DNA of 5,928 bases from Rhodospirillaceae bacterium (GTDB lineage Bacteria > Pseudomonadota > Alphaproteobacteria > Rhodospirillales > Magnetovibrionaceae): NCBI GenBank assembly GCA_002401565.1, contig NVTL01000027.1, forward strand, positions 2,466 through 8,393, given 5' to 3'. Position 1 is the stretch's first letter, and the number at the start of each line of letters is the position of its first letter. Made by a program: the position numbers and the translations under genes. Shown here in pieces: positions 1-5,282 of the stretch. Below the pieces are notes generated by a model. That model saw nothing but the letters and a program-made list of their open reading frames with translations, was not told where the DNA came from and ran no database searches.

Positions 1-159
1 GGGGGAACGCCCGTCACCGTGACCTATTGCCCGCTGTGCAATGCGGCGATTGTATTCGAAGCCCGCGTAGATGGTCAGACGCTGACCTTTGGCACCACAG
101 GCAAACTGCGCCATTCGGACCTGATCATGTATGACCGCCAAAGCGAAAGTTGGTGGCAG
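1..159 (+). pseudogene. resident DUF3179 gene, 5' part, interrupted by insertion
   Basis: This is the middle of a DUF3179-family gene (function unknown), open at the left window edge and read in frame from base 1. It encodes the family's signature stretch: VTYCPLCNAA with a CxxC pair, then FGTTGKLRHSDLIMYDRQ, then SESWWQ. Of these 53 residues, 40 are identical to the matching part of the intact gene at 272-1231. After SESWWQ homology stops abruptly. The frame runs ten codons into foreign AT-rich sequence (LFNVAVNV) and ends at a TGA at 184-186. Protein homology resumes, in the same frame, at 1363. The product would be a truncated N-terminal fragment and is presumably non-functional. The CxxC pair suggests metal binding or redox chemistry, but that is inference. 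Codon use is that of the resident genome and GC-richer than the insert. Confidence 0.9.
151..159. repeat. left copy of 9-bp direct repeat (putative target-site duplication)
   Basis: TGGTGGCAG encodes the W-W-Q of the resident DUF3179 protein. The identical 9-mer occurs at 1363-1371, where the gene resumes. The bases on either side of the two copies differ (T before and T after on the left, A before and C after on the right), so the repeat is exactly 9 bp. Removing the insert plus one copy restores an uninterrupted reading frame (SESWWQQFSGQAIVGDKTG). A 9-bp duplication is known for several DDE transposase families, such as IS1, IS10 and IS50. Confidence 0.8.
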
Positions 160-186
160 TTATTTAACGTCGCTGTAAATGTTTGA

Positions 187-271
187 TTTTATTGATGTAT
201 TTTCAGTTCGTGTTCAGTGTGTAGCAAGTGTGTAACAAAATAAATTGACTATTTTTTTTGGAGTAAGGTAA
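187..271 (+). promoter_or_regulatory. leader of inserted DUF3179 gene: tandem 11-mers and ribosome binding site
   Basis: This AT-rich leader holds two tandem 11-bp units (216-237), then an AT-rich stretch that could supply a -10 region, then a good Shine-Dalgarno region GGAGTAAGG (260-268) just ahead of the ATG at 272. The GGAG core is 8 bases from the start codon. No convincing -35/-10 pair stands out: TTGACT at 245-250 is too close to the start codon to be a -35. Read-through from the interrupted resident gene, which lies upstream in the same direction, could also transcribe the cargo. Confidence 0.5.
216..237 (+). repeat. tandem pair of 11-bp direct repeats, upstream copy
   Basis: Two adjacent units, AGTGTGTAGCA (216-226) and AGTGTGTAACA (227-237), match at 10 of 11 positions. 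The 11-bp period is about one helical turn and resembles how OmpR/PhoB-type regulators bind tandem sites, so an operator is plausible. A related pair follows the stop codon of the same gene at 1239-1260, so an element-end or recombination role is an alternative. Confidence 0.6.
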
Positions 272-1231
272 ATGAAAGTAATTGTTGTTCTGCTACTCTC
301 TTTACTAACTTTTCCTTGCCAAGCTGATGTCCCTAACAGTTGGCGTGATGAATTTCCATTAAACGACTTCACTAAAATGAGTATAGACATAAGTGAAGTA
401 ATGTCTGGCGGTCCGCCACGTGATGGTATTCCACCTATCGACAACCCTCTTTTTGCTCCTGCTAATACTTTACAAATACCAAATACTGAGCCTGTGATTG
501 GTTTACATGTGGGTAATCAGTTTAAAGCTTATCCTGTTCGTATGTTAATGTGGCATGAGATTGTTAATGATGTAATTGGCAATACGCCTGTCACTGTTAC
601 CTTTTGTCCCCTTTGTAATGCGGCTATTGTTTTTGACAGAAGAGTACAAGGACGTGTGCTTGATTTTGGAACTACAGGCAAGCTTCGTTTTAGTGATTTG
701 ATTATGTATGACAGGCAAACAGAGACATTCTTTCAGCAAGCTATTGGTGAAGGTATTGTTGGTGACTTAACAGGTGTGCAATTAAAGATGCTTCCAGCAA
801 GATTAGAAAGCTTTGCGAACTATAAGGCTAGGGCAGGTGATGATGCGCTTGTACTTGTCCCAAACTCACCGTCTAGCCGTGCGTATGGTAAAAATCCTTA
901 TGCTGGTTATGACGAAGCACCAAAACCATTTTTGTACAGAGGTGAACTTCCATCAAACATCAATCCGATGTTACGTGTTGTAACTACTGGCAACCGTTCT
1001 GTTGCTTATACATTAGATTATTTGCGAGAACAGAAGATGATTAGAACTGATAACGGTACAGTGTTTAGGTGGAGTGCTGGTCAGAATACTGCTTTAGGTT
1101 CTGGCACAATTGCTAAGGGGCGTGATGTTGGTAATGTAACAGCTAAACTTGATGGTAAAGATGTTGTTTACTTTGTTGAGTTTGCCTTTGTGTATCATGC
1201 GTTCAATCCTGCTGGTAAAATAGAGCCGTAG
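272..1231 (+). CDS. secreted DUF3179-family protein, cargo of the insertion
   Basis: This is a complete 319-residue protein of the DUF3179 family, whose biochemical role is not established. Residues 1-18 form a classical signal peptide (MKVIVVLLLSLLTFPCQA, likely cut before D19), so the mature protein should be periplasmic or exported. No lipobox is seen around C16. Family landmarks are GGPPRDGIPPIDNP (46-59), WHEIVND (94-100, with H95), FCPLCNAA (C112 and C115), FGTTGKLRFSDLIMYDR, GIVGDLTG, LKMLPARLESF, YGKNPYAGYD, NPMLRVV, WSAGQNTAL and KGRDVGNV. The CxxC and H95 are candidate metal or redox residues (inference). The start is fixed by the signal peptide and by GGAGTAAGG just upstream. The gene is AT-rich and lies inside a GC-richer homologue in the same orientation; 40 of 53 residues agree over the core shared with the left fragment. 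Where the resident has WWQQ, this copy has FFQQ (153-156). It appears intact and may functionally replace the broken copy. Confidence 0.93.
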   Translation: MKVIVVLLLSLLTFPCQADVPNSWRDEFPLNDFTKMSIDISEVMSGGPPRDGIPPIDNPLFAPANTLQIPNTEPVIGLHVGNQFKAYPVRMLMWHEIVNDVIGNTPVTVTFCPLCNAAIVFDRRVQGRVLDFGTTGKLRFSDLIMYDRQTETFFQQAIGEGIVGDLTGVQLKMLPARLESFANYKARAGDDALVLVPNSPSSRAYGKNPYAGYDEAPKPFLYRGELPSNINPMLRVVTTGNRSVAYTLDYLREQKMIRTDNGTVFRWSAGQNTALGSGTIAKGRDVGNVTAKLDGKDVVYFVEFAFVYHAFNPAGKIEP

Positions 1232-1362
1232 ATTTTCGAGTGTGTAATAAACGTGTAACTTGATGAGCTTAAGTTATTGAAAAATAAGGATTTGTTTTTA
1301 TCAAAATAAGGGCATAAATTTCTTAATGTATTGAAAATAATGGCTAAATCGAAGTGGTAAGA
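1232..1362 (+). other. AT-rich 3' tail of the insertion
   Basis: This is a non-coding tail between the cargo stop codon and the right 9-bp repeat. It opens with the second 11-mer pair (1239-1260). A 6-bp stem TAACTT/AAGTTA (1256-1261 with 1271-1276, 9-base loop) follows, but there is no T-tract after it, so I do not call it a terminator. Three loosely similar AT-rich motifs start at 1275, 1299 and 1329, built around TATTGAAAATAA followed by GG and an AT run. No gene is apparent. Confidence 0.55.
1239..1260 (+). repeat. 11-bp direct repeat pair, downstream copy
   Basis: AGTGTGTAATA (1239-1249) and AACGTGTAACT (1250-1260) start 8 bases after the cargo stop codon. Over 21 bases they match the upstream pair (216-236) at 17 positions, keeping AGTGTGTA at the start and GTGTAAC at the end in the same spacing and orientation. 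The cargo gene is therefore bracketed by directly repeated sequence inside the element. Confidence 0.55.
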
Positions 1363-1371
1363 TGGTGGCAG
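1363..1371. repeat. right copy of 9-bp direct repeat (putative target-site duplication)
   Basis: This TGGTGGCAG is identical to 151-159 and in the same codon phase, because the insert plus one repeat copy is 1212 bp, a multiple of three. The resident DUF3179 sequence continues directly from it (WWQQFSGQAIVGD). Together the two copies define the insertion boundaries. Confidence 0.8.
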
Positions 1372-1866
1372 CAGTTTTCGGGCCAAGCCATTGTTGGCGA
1401 TAAGACCGGGCAAGAATTGAAAATGCTGCCCGCGCGCATCGAAGCCTTTGGCTTGGTGGCAAAAGCCTCTCCGGATGCTCAGGTTCTGGTGCCCAACAAC
1501 CCGCGCCAGCGTCGCTATGGGGATAATCCTTATCAAGGTTACGATACGTCACGCAGGCCTTTTTTGTTTCAGGGTGACCTTCCAGACGACATCAACCCGA
1601 TGATGCGGGTGGTGGCGGTCGATGATCAGGCTTGGACGTTACCGTTGCTCCGCAAACGGGGCAAAATCGAAAAAGGCGACTTGGTCTTGGAATGGTCGGC
1701 AGGACAAAATTCAGCGCTGGATACGCGCAAAATTTCCAAGGGCCGGGATGTGGGCAATGTGGTGGTTAGACGCCGCACCGATGTGGGACTTGTCGATGTT
1801 GTGCACCACATAACCTTCGCTTTTGTCTTCCATGCCTTTAAACCAAAAGGTGTGTTGATTCAGTAA
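1363..1866 (+). pseudogene. resident DUF3179 gene, 3' part
   Basis: This is the C-terminal portion of the interrupted gene, ending at TAA 1864-1866. It carries the same landmarks as the cargo copy: AIVGDKTG, LKMLPARIEAF, YGDNPYQGYD, INPMMRVV, WSAGQNSAL, KGRDVGNV and FAFVFHAFKP. It lacks the signal peptide and the CxxC region, which lie in or before the left fragment. An in-frame GTG inside the insert (1354) could in principle start a 170-residue product (MVRWWQQ...), but no Shine-Dalgarno sequence precedes it, so translation is doubtful. The sequence is otherwise undamaged, with no extra stops or frameshifts. This suggests a recent insertion, or that the break exists only in the assembly. Composition is clearly GC-richer than the insert and matches the downstream genes. 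Confidence 0.9.
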
Positions 1867-1979
1867 ATTCAATTAAAAGTGATGAGTAAAAGTAAGGGCA
1901 TGGCCCGGTTGTTAAGAAATGTTCTAAATGGCACTTTTTGCATTAGGTTGTGTGGTTACTCTGACTTATAACTCGTGGC
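1867..1979. other. intergenic gap before the hybrid kinase
   Basis: This 113-bp gap has no gene. A short hairpin GGGC-ATG-GCCC (1896-1906) lacks a T-tract and is not a convincing terminator. A TATAAC-like hexamer (1967-1972) lies only a few bases from the kinase start and has no well-spaced -35 partner, so no promoter is called. Confidence 0.5.
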
Positions 1980-3878
1980 ATGATTTTTTTTAAAACCAAT
2001 AATCTTGCGGCTTTGCTTGCCGGGGCGTTTTTGGCCCTCGCTTTGATTATGACGTATGTCATTGTGGATCATTACGTCCACATGACACACATGCGCGTTG
2101 TCATGACCAAAAGTCAAAATGCGATGCTCAAAGTCCGTTATTACAGCGAGATGATGGAATTCGCGCGGACCCGTACCCGGTTGACCAGCCAGATTCTCGA
2201 TACCGAAGATATCTTTGATAAAGACGATCTAAATCAAAAACTAGAAGGCTTTGCCGGGAAGTTTTCTAAGGCCTATTTGGCTCTTGTCAGTCTTCCTTTG
2301 GACGATCATGAAAAGGCTCAGCTTAAGGTGCAAGAGGCCATTGTGGGCATCATTTTACCCGCACAGCGCAAAGTCGTATCTTTGTCTCTGTACGGCAGTC
2401 CTGCAGACTTAAAAAATGCCGAAAAGATTTTTTATTCGGTTGTGATTTCCGGTCAAAACGACCTTATCAATTTGTTTCAGGGCCTGATCGCGTATCACCA
2501 AGAAAACACCGAATCCTTAGTTTCAAATACGGATAAATTGTTAGCGCAGTCTATTAATTACCAAAATCAGCTGGCCTTTTTGGTGTTGTTGTTCACCTTA
2601 ATGATTGCGGTCTTTGTCGTGCGTCGAACGCGAACCATTCAAAACCAGCTCAATCACGAACGGACAATGTTGGAAGATACGGTTGCTCAACGGACGGAAC
2701 AGTTGGTGAAGGCGCGCGATGAGGCCGAACAGGCAAACGCGGCAAAATCAGAATTCCTGTCATCGATGAGCCACGAGCTCAGAACCCCGATGAATGCTAT
2801 TTTGGGCTTTGGGCAAATGTTGCAACTTAACCCTTACGAACCGCTGACCAAGTCACAAAGTGAAGGCATAGATCACATCATGAAGGGCGGGCAACATTTA
2901 TTAGAACTGATTAATGATGTCTTGGATTTGGTTAAGATTGAAACAGGTCAGATTGAATTGTCCTTAGAACCTATCGATCCCATGTCGGTTATTGAGGCGT
3001 GCGTGCCCTTAATTGGGCCAATGGTCAAAAAAAACAGCATTACCCTTAACCTGCCGGAACAAAGCACGGCCTATCCACAAGTTCAGGCCGATTTTACGCG
3101 TTTTAAACAGGTCTTGTTAAACCTGTTGTCCAACGCCGTTAAATATAATGTTGAAAATGGGCACGTTGAACTGAGCATCAAAGACACCGGGCAAGGTACT
3201 GTGCGTATTTCTGTTCAGGATACGGGCCAAGGCATTCCTTTAAAAAACCAGTCCGAACTGTTTGTTCCGTTTAGCCGTTTAGGTGCCGTTAATTCTGACA
3301 TCGAAGGCACGGGCATTGGTTTGGTGATCACCAAGGATTTGGTCAAATTGATGGGGGGGGAAATTGGCTTTAAGAGCGCGTTGGGACAAGGCACAACGTT
3401 TTGGGTTGAACTTCCGGTCGCAGAACTCCAAAAAGCCGTTGTAACCCCTCCGCAAACGAACGCCGCACCCAATCAGGCCCAACAATTGCCCGCCATCAAG
3501 GGCACATTGTTGTATGTCGAAGACAATCCGGAAAACCTTAAACTGATGGAACTGATTGTCTCGCGTGTTGACGGTTTGTCGATGGTTTCTGCGCACACCG
3601 GTGAGCTTGGCGTAAAATTAGCCAAAAGCGAAAAGCCCGACATCATCATCTTGGATATTAACCTTCCGGGGATGAGCGGAATCGACGTTATCCATGAATT
3701 GCGCCGGGATGTGAAGATGAAAAACACACCTATCTTTGCCTTAAGTGCGGCGGCAACAAAAAGAGACATTGAAATAGGACTTTCAGCGGGTTTTCAAAAA
3801 TACCTGACCAAGCCGATTATTGTGCCAGATATGCTCAAAGAAATCGAAAATGCTCTTGCGCGCGGTAAAACGAGTTAG
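1980..3878 (+). CDS. membrane-bound hybrid histidine kinase with C-terminal receiver domain
   Basis: A 632-residue sensor kinase. One transmembrane segment (about 9-30) and a second (about 198-214) enclose a roughly 165-residue, helix-rich periplasmic region that matches no sensor domain I can name. A charged coiled-coil linker (about 218-255) leads to the HisKA domain with the phosphorylated H265 in SSMSHELRTP. The HATPase domain follows: N box LLNLLSNAVKYN (N385), G1 box DTGQGIP (D414) and G2 box GTGIGL (443-448). After a Pro/Gln/Ala-rich linker (about 485-505) comes a receiver domain with acidic E514/D515, phospho-acceptor D559, S589 and K611 (YLTKP). There is no HAMP, PAS, HPt or DNA-binding domain, so phosphate presumably passes to an unlinked HPt protein or regulator. 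The ATG at 1980 places the first membrane segment correctly, though its Shine-Dalgarno sequence is weak. The neighbouring genes give no hint of the signal. Confidence 0.95.
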   Translation: MIFFKTNNLAALLAGAFLALALIMTYVIVDHYVHMTHMRVVMTKSQNAMLKVRYYSEMMEFARTRTRLTSQILDTEDIFDKDDLNQKLEGFAGKFSKAYLALVSLPLDDHEKAQLKVQEAIVGIILPAQRKVVSLSLYGSPADLKNAEKIFYSVVISGQNDLINLFQGLIAYHQENTESLVSNTDKLLAQSINYQNQLAFLVLLFTLMIAVFVVRRTRTIQNQLNHERTMLEDTVAQRTEQLVKARDEAEQANAAKSEFLSSMSHELRTPMNAILGFGQMLQLNPYEPLTKSQSEGIDHIMKGGQHLLELINDVLDLVKIETGQIELSLEPIDPMSVIEACVPLIGPMVKKNSITLNLPEQSTAYPQVQADFTRFKQVLLNLLSNAVKYNVENGHVELSIKDTGQGTVRISVQDTGQGIPLKNQSELFVPFSRLGAVNSDIEGTGIGLVITKDLVKLMGGEIGFKSALGQGTTFWVELPVAELQKAVVTPPQTNAAPNQAQQLPAIKGTLLYVEDNPENLKLMELIVSRVDGLSMVSAHTGELGVKLAKSEKPDIIILDINLPGMSGIDVIHELRRDVKMKNTPIFALSAAATKRDIEIGLSAGFQKYLTKPIIVPDMLKEIENALARGKTS

Positions 3879-3887
3879 AGCGTTTTA
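3866..3887 (+). terminator. weak hairpin overlapping the kinase stop codon
   Basis: TAAAACG (3866-3872) pairs with CGTTTTA (3881-3887) across an 8-base loop that contains the TAG stop. The stem is short and AT-rich and no T-run follows, so termination here would be inefficient at best. Confidence 0.25.
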
Positions 3888-3918
3888 TCCATTTCGGCTT
3901 GTTTTCATCTGGTGTATG

Positions 3919-3944
3919 TTGACGTTGAAACATCGTTCTATAAA
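3919..3944 (+). promoter_or_regulatory. possible mipZ promoter
   Basis: A TTGACG hexamer (3919-3924) and a TATAAA hexamer (3939-3944) lie in the 121-bp gap before mipZ. The 14-bp spacer is shorter than the usual 16-18, so this is only a candidate. The gap and the absence of overlap suggest that mipZ has its own promoter. Confidence 0.25.
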
Positions 3945-3999
3945 CAAAGACAAAACGTTGCCACGCTTATAGTAACGCTTGTTGCGATTCGGAATTTAA

Positions 4000-4788
4000 A
4001 TGCACGCTCACATCATCGTTGTTGGAAATGAAAAGGGCGGCAGTGGCAAGTCGACCACGGTTATGCACTTGGCTGTGGGGCTTTTGCGCCAAGGCATTCA
4101 GGTGGCCGTTGCTGACCTGGACGCCCGCCAAGGCACCATTTCTCGTTATTTCGAAAACCGCCGTCATTATGTGGAAAAAGAAGGTCTAGATCTTCCCATG
4201 CCGGAACTTCTAACCCTGCGCGGCGAAGACGGCGGCGGCGATACCGAAGGCATTGTGGCTTTGATTGAAGGGGTCTTAGAAGACGTCAGTCAACGTGTTC
4301 AAGTGGTCATTTTTGACACACCGGGCGCCGACACAGCGTTATCGCGGGTCGCGCACAGCTACGCCGATACCCTCATCACGCCCATGAACGACAGTTTTAT
4401 TGATTTGGACGTATTGGCGCGCATCAATACCCAAGATATGAGCGTTAAAGGCCCCAGTCATTACGCCGAACTGGTGTGGGAACAACGTATGAGCCGCGCC
4501 AAACGTGGGGTTCGCAAAACCACAGACTGGATCGTCATGCGCAGCCGCATGGGCCATACGGCCACCAAAAACAAACGCGAAATTGATCGCCTAGTCGATG
4601 ATTTGGCCAAACGCATCGGTTTTCGCACCGTTGCGGGTTTTTCCGAACGGGTGATTTTTCGTGAACTGTTTCACAAGGGATTAACGTTGATGGACGTCGC
4701 CGAAGTCAAAGGCGAAGGCGCCTTGTCCATGTCTCACATCGCCGCTCGCCAAGAAGTCCGCGCCTTGCTTGAAGCTCTAAAACTCTGA
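4000..4788 (+). CDS. mipZ: division-plane positioning ATPase MipZ
   Basis: A 262-residue ParA/MinD-superfamily ATPase of the MipZ type. In Caulobacter, MipZ binds the ParB-origin complex at the cell poles, forms a gradient over the nucleoid and inhibits FtsZ polymerisation, which places the Z-ring at mid-cell. Visible motifs are the deviant Walker A NEKGGSGKSTT (K12 signature lysine, K17 P-loop lysine), the Walker A' region VADLDARQGTISRYFENR (D39, D41), Walker B VVIFDTPG (D106), and MipZ-like segments DSFIDLDVLA and KTTDWIVMRSRMGHT. The start sits four residues before the first beta strand, with a weak GGA at 3991-3993 upstream. No parB or ftsZ neighbour is in view, as is usual for mipZ. The gene ends 17 bases before a strong terminator and converges with the sulfite dehydrogenase genes. 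The MipZ assignment rests on recognised motifs rather than an alignment. Confidence 0.92.
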   Translation: MHAHIIVVGNEKGGSGKSTTVMHLAVGLLRQGIQVAVADLDARQGTISRYFENRRHYVEKEGLDLPMPELLTLRGEDGGGDTEGIVALIEGVLEDVSQRVQVVIFDTPGADTALSRVAHSYADTLITPMNDSFIDLDVLARINTQDMSVKGPSHYAELVWEQRMSRAKRGVRKTTDWIVMRSRMGHTATKNKREIDRLVDDLAKRIGFRTVAGFSERVIFRELFHKGLTLMDVAEVKGEGALSMSHIAARQEVRALLEALKL

Positions 4789-4805
4789 TTGTTTGGTCCC
4801 AAATA

Positions 4806-4852
4806 AGAAAAGCCAACCGAAGTCAGAGGGGACCTCTTCGGCTGGCTTTTCT
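4806..4852. terminator. bidirectional rho-independent terminator between mipZ and sorB
   Basis: A long hairpin: AGAAAAGCCAACCGAAG (4806-4822) pairs with CTTCGGCTGGCTTTTCT (4836-4852) with one imperfect position. That position is A-C on the + strand and a tolerated U-G on the - strand. The 13-base loop contains a small nested stem (AGAGG/CCTCT). The stem ends in A-run/T-run ends on both sides, so it can stop transcription from mipZ and from the opposing sulfite dehydrogenase genes. Confidence 0.88.
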
Positions 4853-4874
4853 GGTTATGGAGAGCGTGTTAAGT

Positions 4875-4893
4875 GAAAGCAAAGCTTTCTTTT
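4875..4893 (+). terminator. small secondary hairpin with T-run
   Basis: GAAAGC (4875-4880) and GCTTTC (4884-4889) form a 6-bp stem with an AAA loop, followed by TTTTC. It lies between the main terminator and the sorB stop codon and could act as a backup terminator for + strand transcription. Stem and loop are small, so confidence is low. Confidence 0.3.
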
Positions 4894-4924
4894 CTCATCC
4901 ATAATTCTTTGAAAATTTTAGGGG

Positions 4925-5278
4925 TTATTTAGCCTTAGCCTTCATTTTAGCGGCTTTTTTGTCGGTGCCGTAAAATTCAGTTAGGTAGTTGATCAGCAAG
5001 GGGAGATCTTCTTCATCGGGTTGATCCATTTCTTGCTCTTCAACCATCCACTCTAGGGTTTCTGTCCAAGAGTATTTGTCTAAGCCTTGCTGTTGAACAA
5101 GTCTGAGCGAATGACAGGCCCGACAGGTGTCGAATACTTCTTCACGGCCAATACCTTCTGGCAAACCGTTCCATTCGTCGTCAGATTCTGCTGCCTGAAC
5201 AGCGGAGGCAAAAATGCCTCCGCCGATCAAGGCAATTGCCGTAAACTTGACAATTGATCGCATGTTGGGGAAGTCCAT
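4925..5278 (-). CDS. sorB: c-type cytochrome subunit of sulfite dehydrogenase (SorB-like)
   Basis: A 117-residue monohaem cytochrome c that probably takes electrons from the SorA-like molybdenum subunit and passes them to the respiratory chain in the periplasm. A signal peptide (about residues 7-29, RSIVKFTAIALIGGGIFASAVQA) precedes the mature protein. The haem site is C52-R-A-C55-H56, with M78 or M84 as candidate distal ligand. The tail KKAAKMKAKAK is strongly basic. The ATG at 5278 lies 4 bases after the sorA stop, so the two genes are tightly coupled. Translation may instead start at the ATG at 5263, which gives a more typical signal peptide (MRSIVKF...). Neither start has a strong Shine-Dalgarno sequence. 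The subunit name rests on gene order and the CxxCH motif; the sequence itself diverges from any SorB I can recall in detail. Confidence 0.82.
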   Translation of the reverse strand: MDFPNMRSIVKFTAIALIGGGIFASAVQAAESDDEWNGLPEGIGREEVFDTCRACHSLRLVQQQGLDKYSWTETLEWMVEEQEMDQPDEEDLPLLINYLTEFYGTDKKAAKMKAKAK

Positions 5279-5282
5279 GGTT

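Larger units (their letters stand above)
160..1362 (+). mobile_element. transposase-less 1.2-kb insertion carrying a DUF3179 gene
   Basis: A 1203-bp segment splits the resident DUF3179 gene and is flanked by the 9-bp repeat TGGTGGCAG. It is much more AT-rich than its surroundings: the coding part is about 40% GC and the 3' tail is 14 of 60 GC on the line at 1261-1320. Its only substantial plausible gene is the DUF3179 gene at 272-1231. I see no transposase, integrase, reverse transcriptase or nuclease on either strand. The ends show weak inverted similarity in the same register, starting 8 bases in from each end (left ACGTCGCTGTA starting at 167, right-end reverse strand ACTTCGATTTA starting at 1355; 8 of 11 agree). 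It may be a non-autonomous cassette mobilised in trans. An assembly chimera joined at a 9-bp microhomology is the main alternative. Confidence 0.65.

Noticed and set aside
245..250. TTGACT as a -35 box for the inserted gene
   Set aside because: With normal spacing its -10 would overlap the start codon at 272 and the ribosome binding site.
160..1362. Group I or group II intron, or intein, as the explanation for the interruption
   Set aside because: The ends do not fit group II rules (GUGYG start, AY end), no domain V-like hairpin is seen near the 3' end, and no reverse transcriptase or homing endonuclease is encoded. An intein is excluded by the in-frame stop at 184-186.
160..1362. Integron gene cassette
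   Set aside because: The size and single-gene layout fit, but no attC-type structure with RYYYAAC and GTTRRRY ends framing a hairpin is present. ATTTAAC at 163-169 has no matching partner at the right end.
1195..1552. Minus-strand open frames across the right junction
   Set aside because: They run antisense to the DUF3179 sequence on both sides of the insertion, have no ribosome binding site or recognisable domain, and are best explained as shadows of the coding strand.
1893..1901. The 9-mer TAAGGGCAT is shared between the insert tail (1307-1315) and the resident sequence after the DUF3179 stop codon
   Set aside because: It is short, the flanking bases do not align, and it lies about 520 bp beyond the junction, so it does not define an alternative boundary. 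Probably chance.
1896..1906. GGGC-ATG-GCCC hairpin as a terminator of the DUF3179 gene
   Set aside because: Only four base pairs with a 3-base loop and no T-run.
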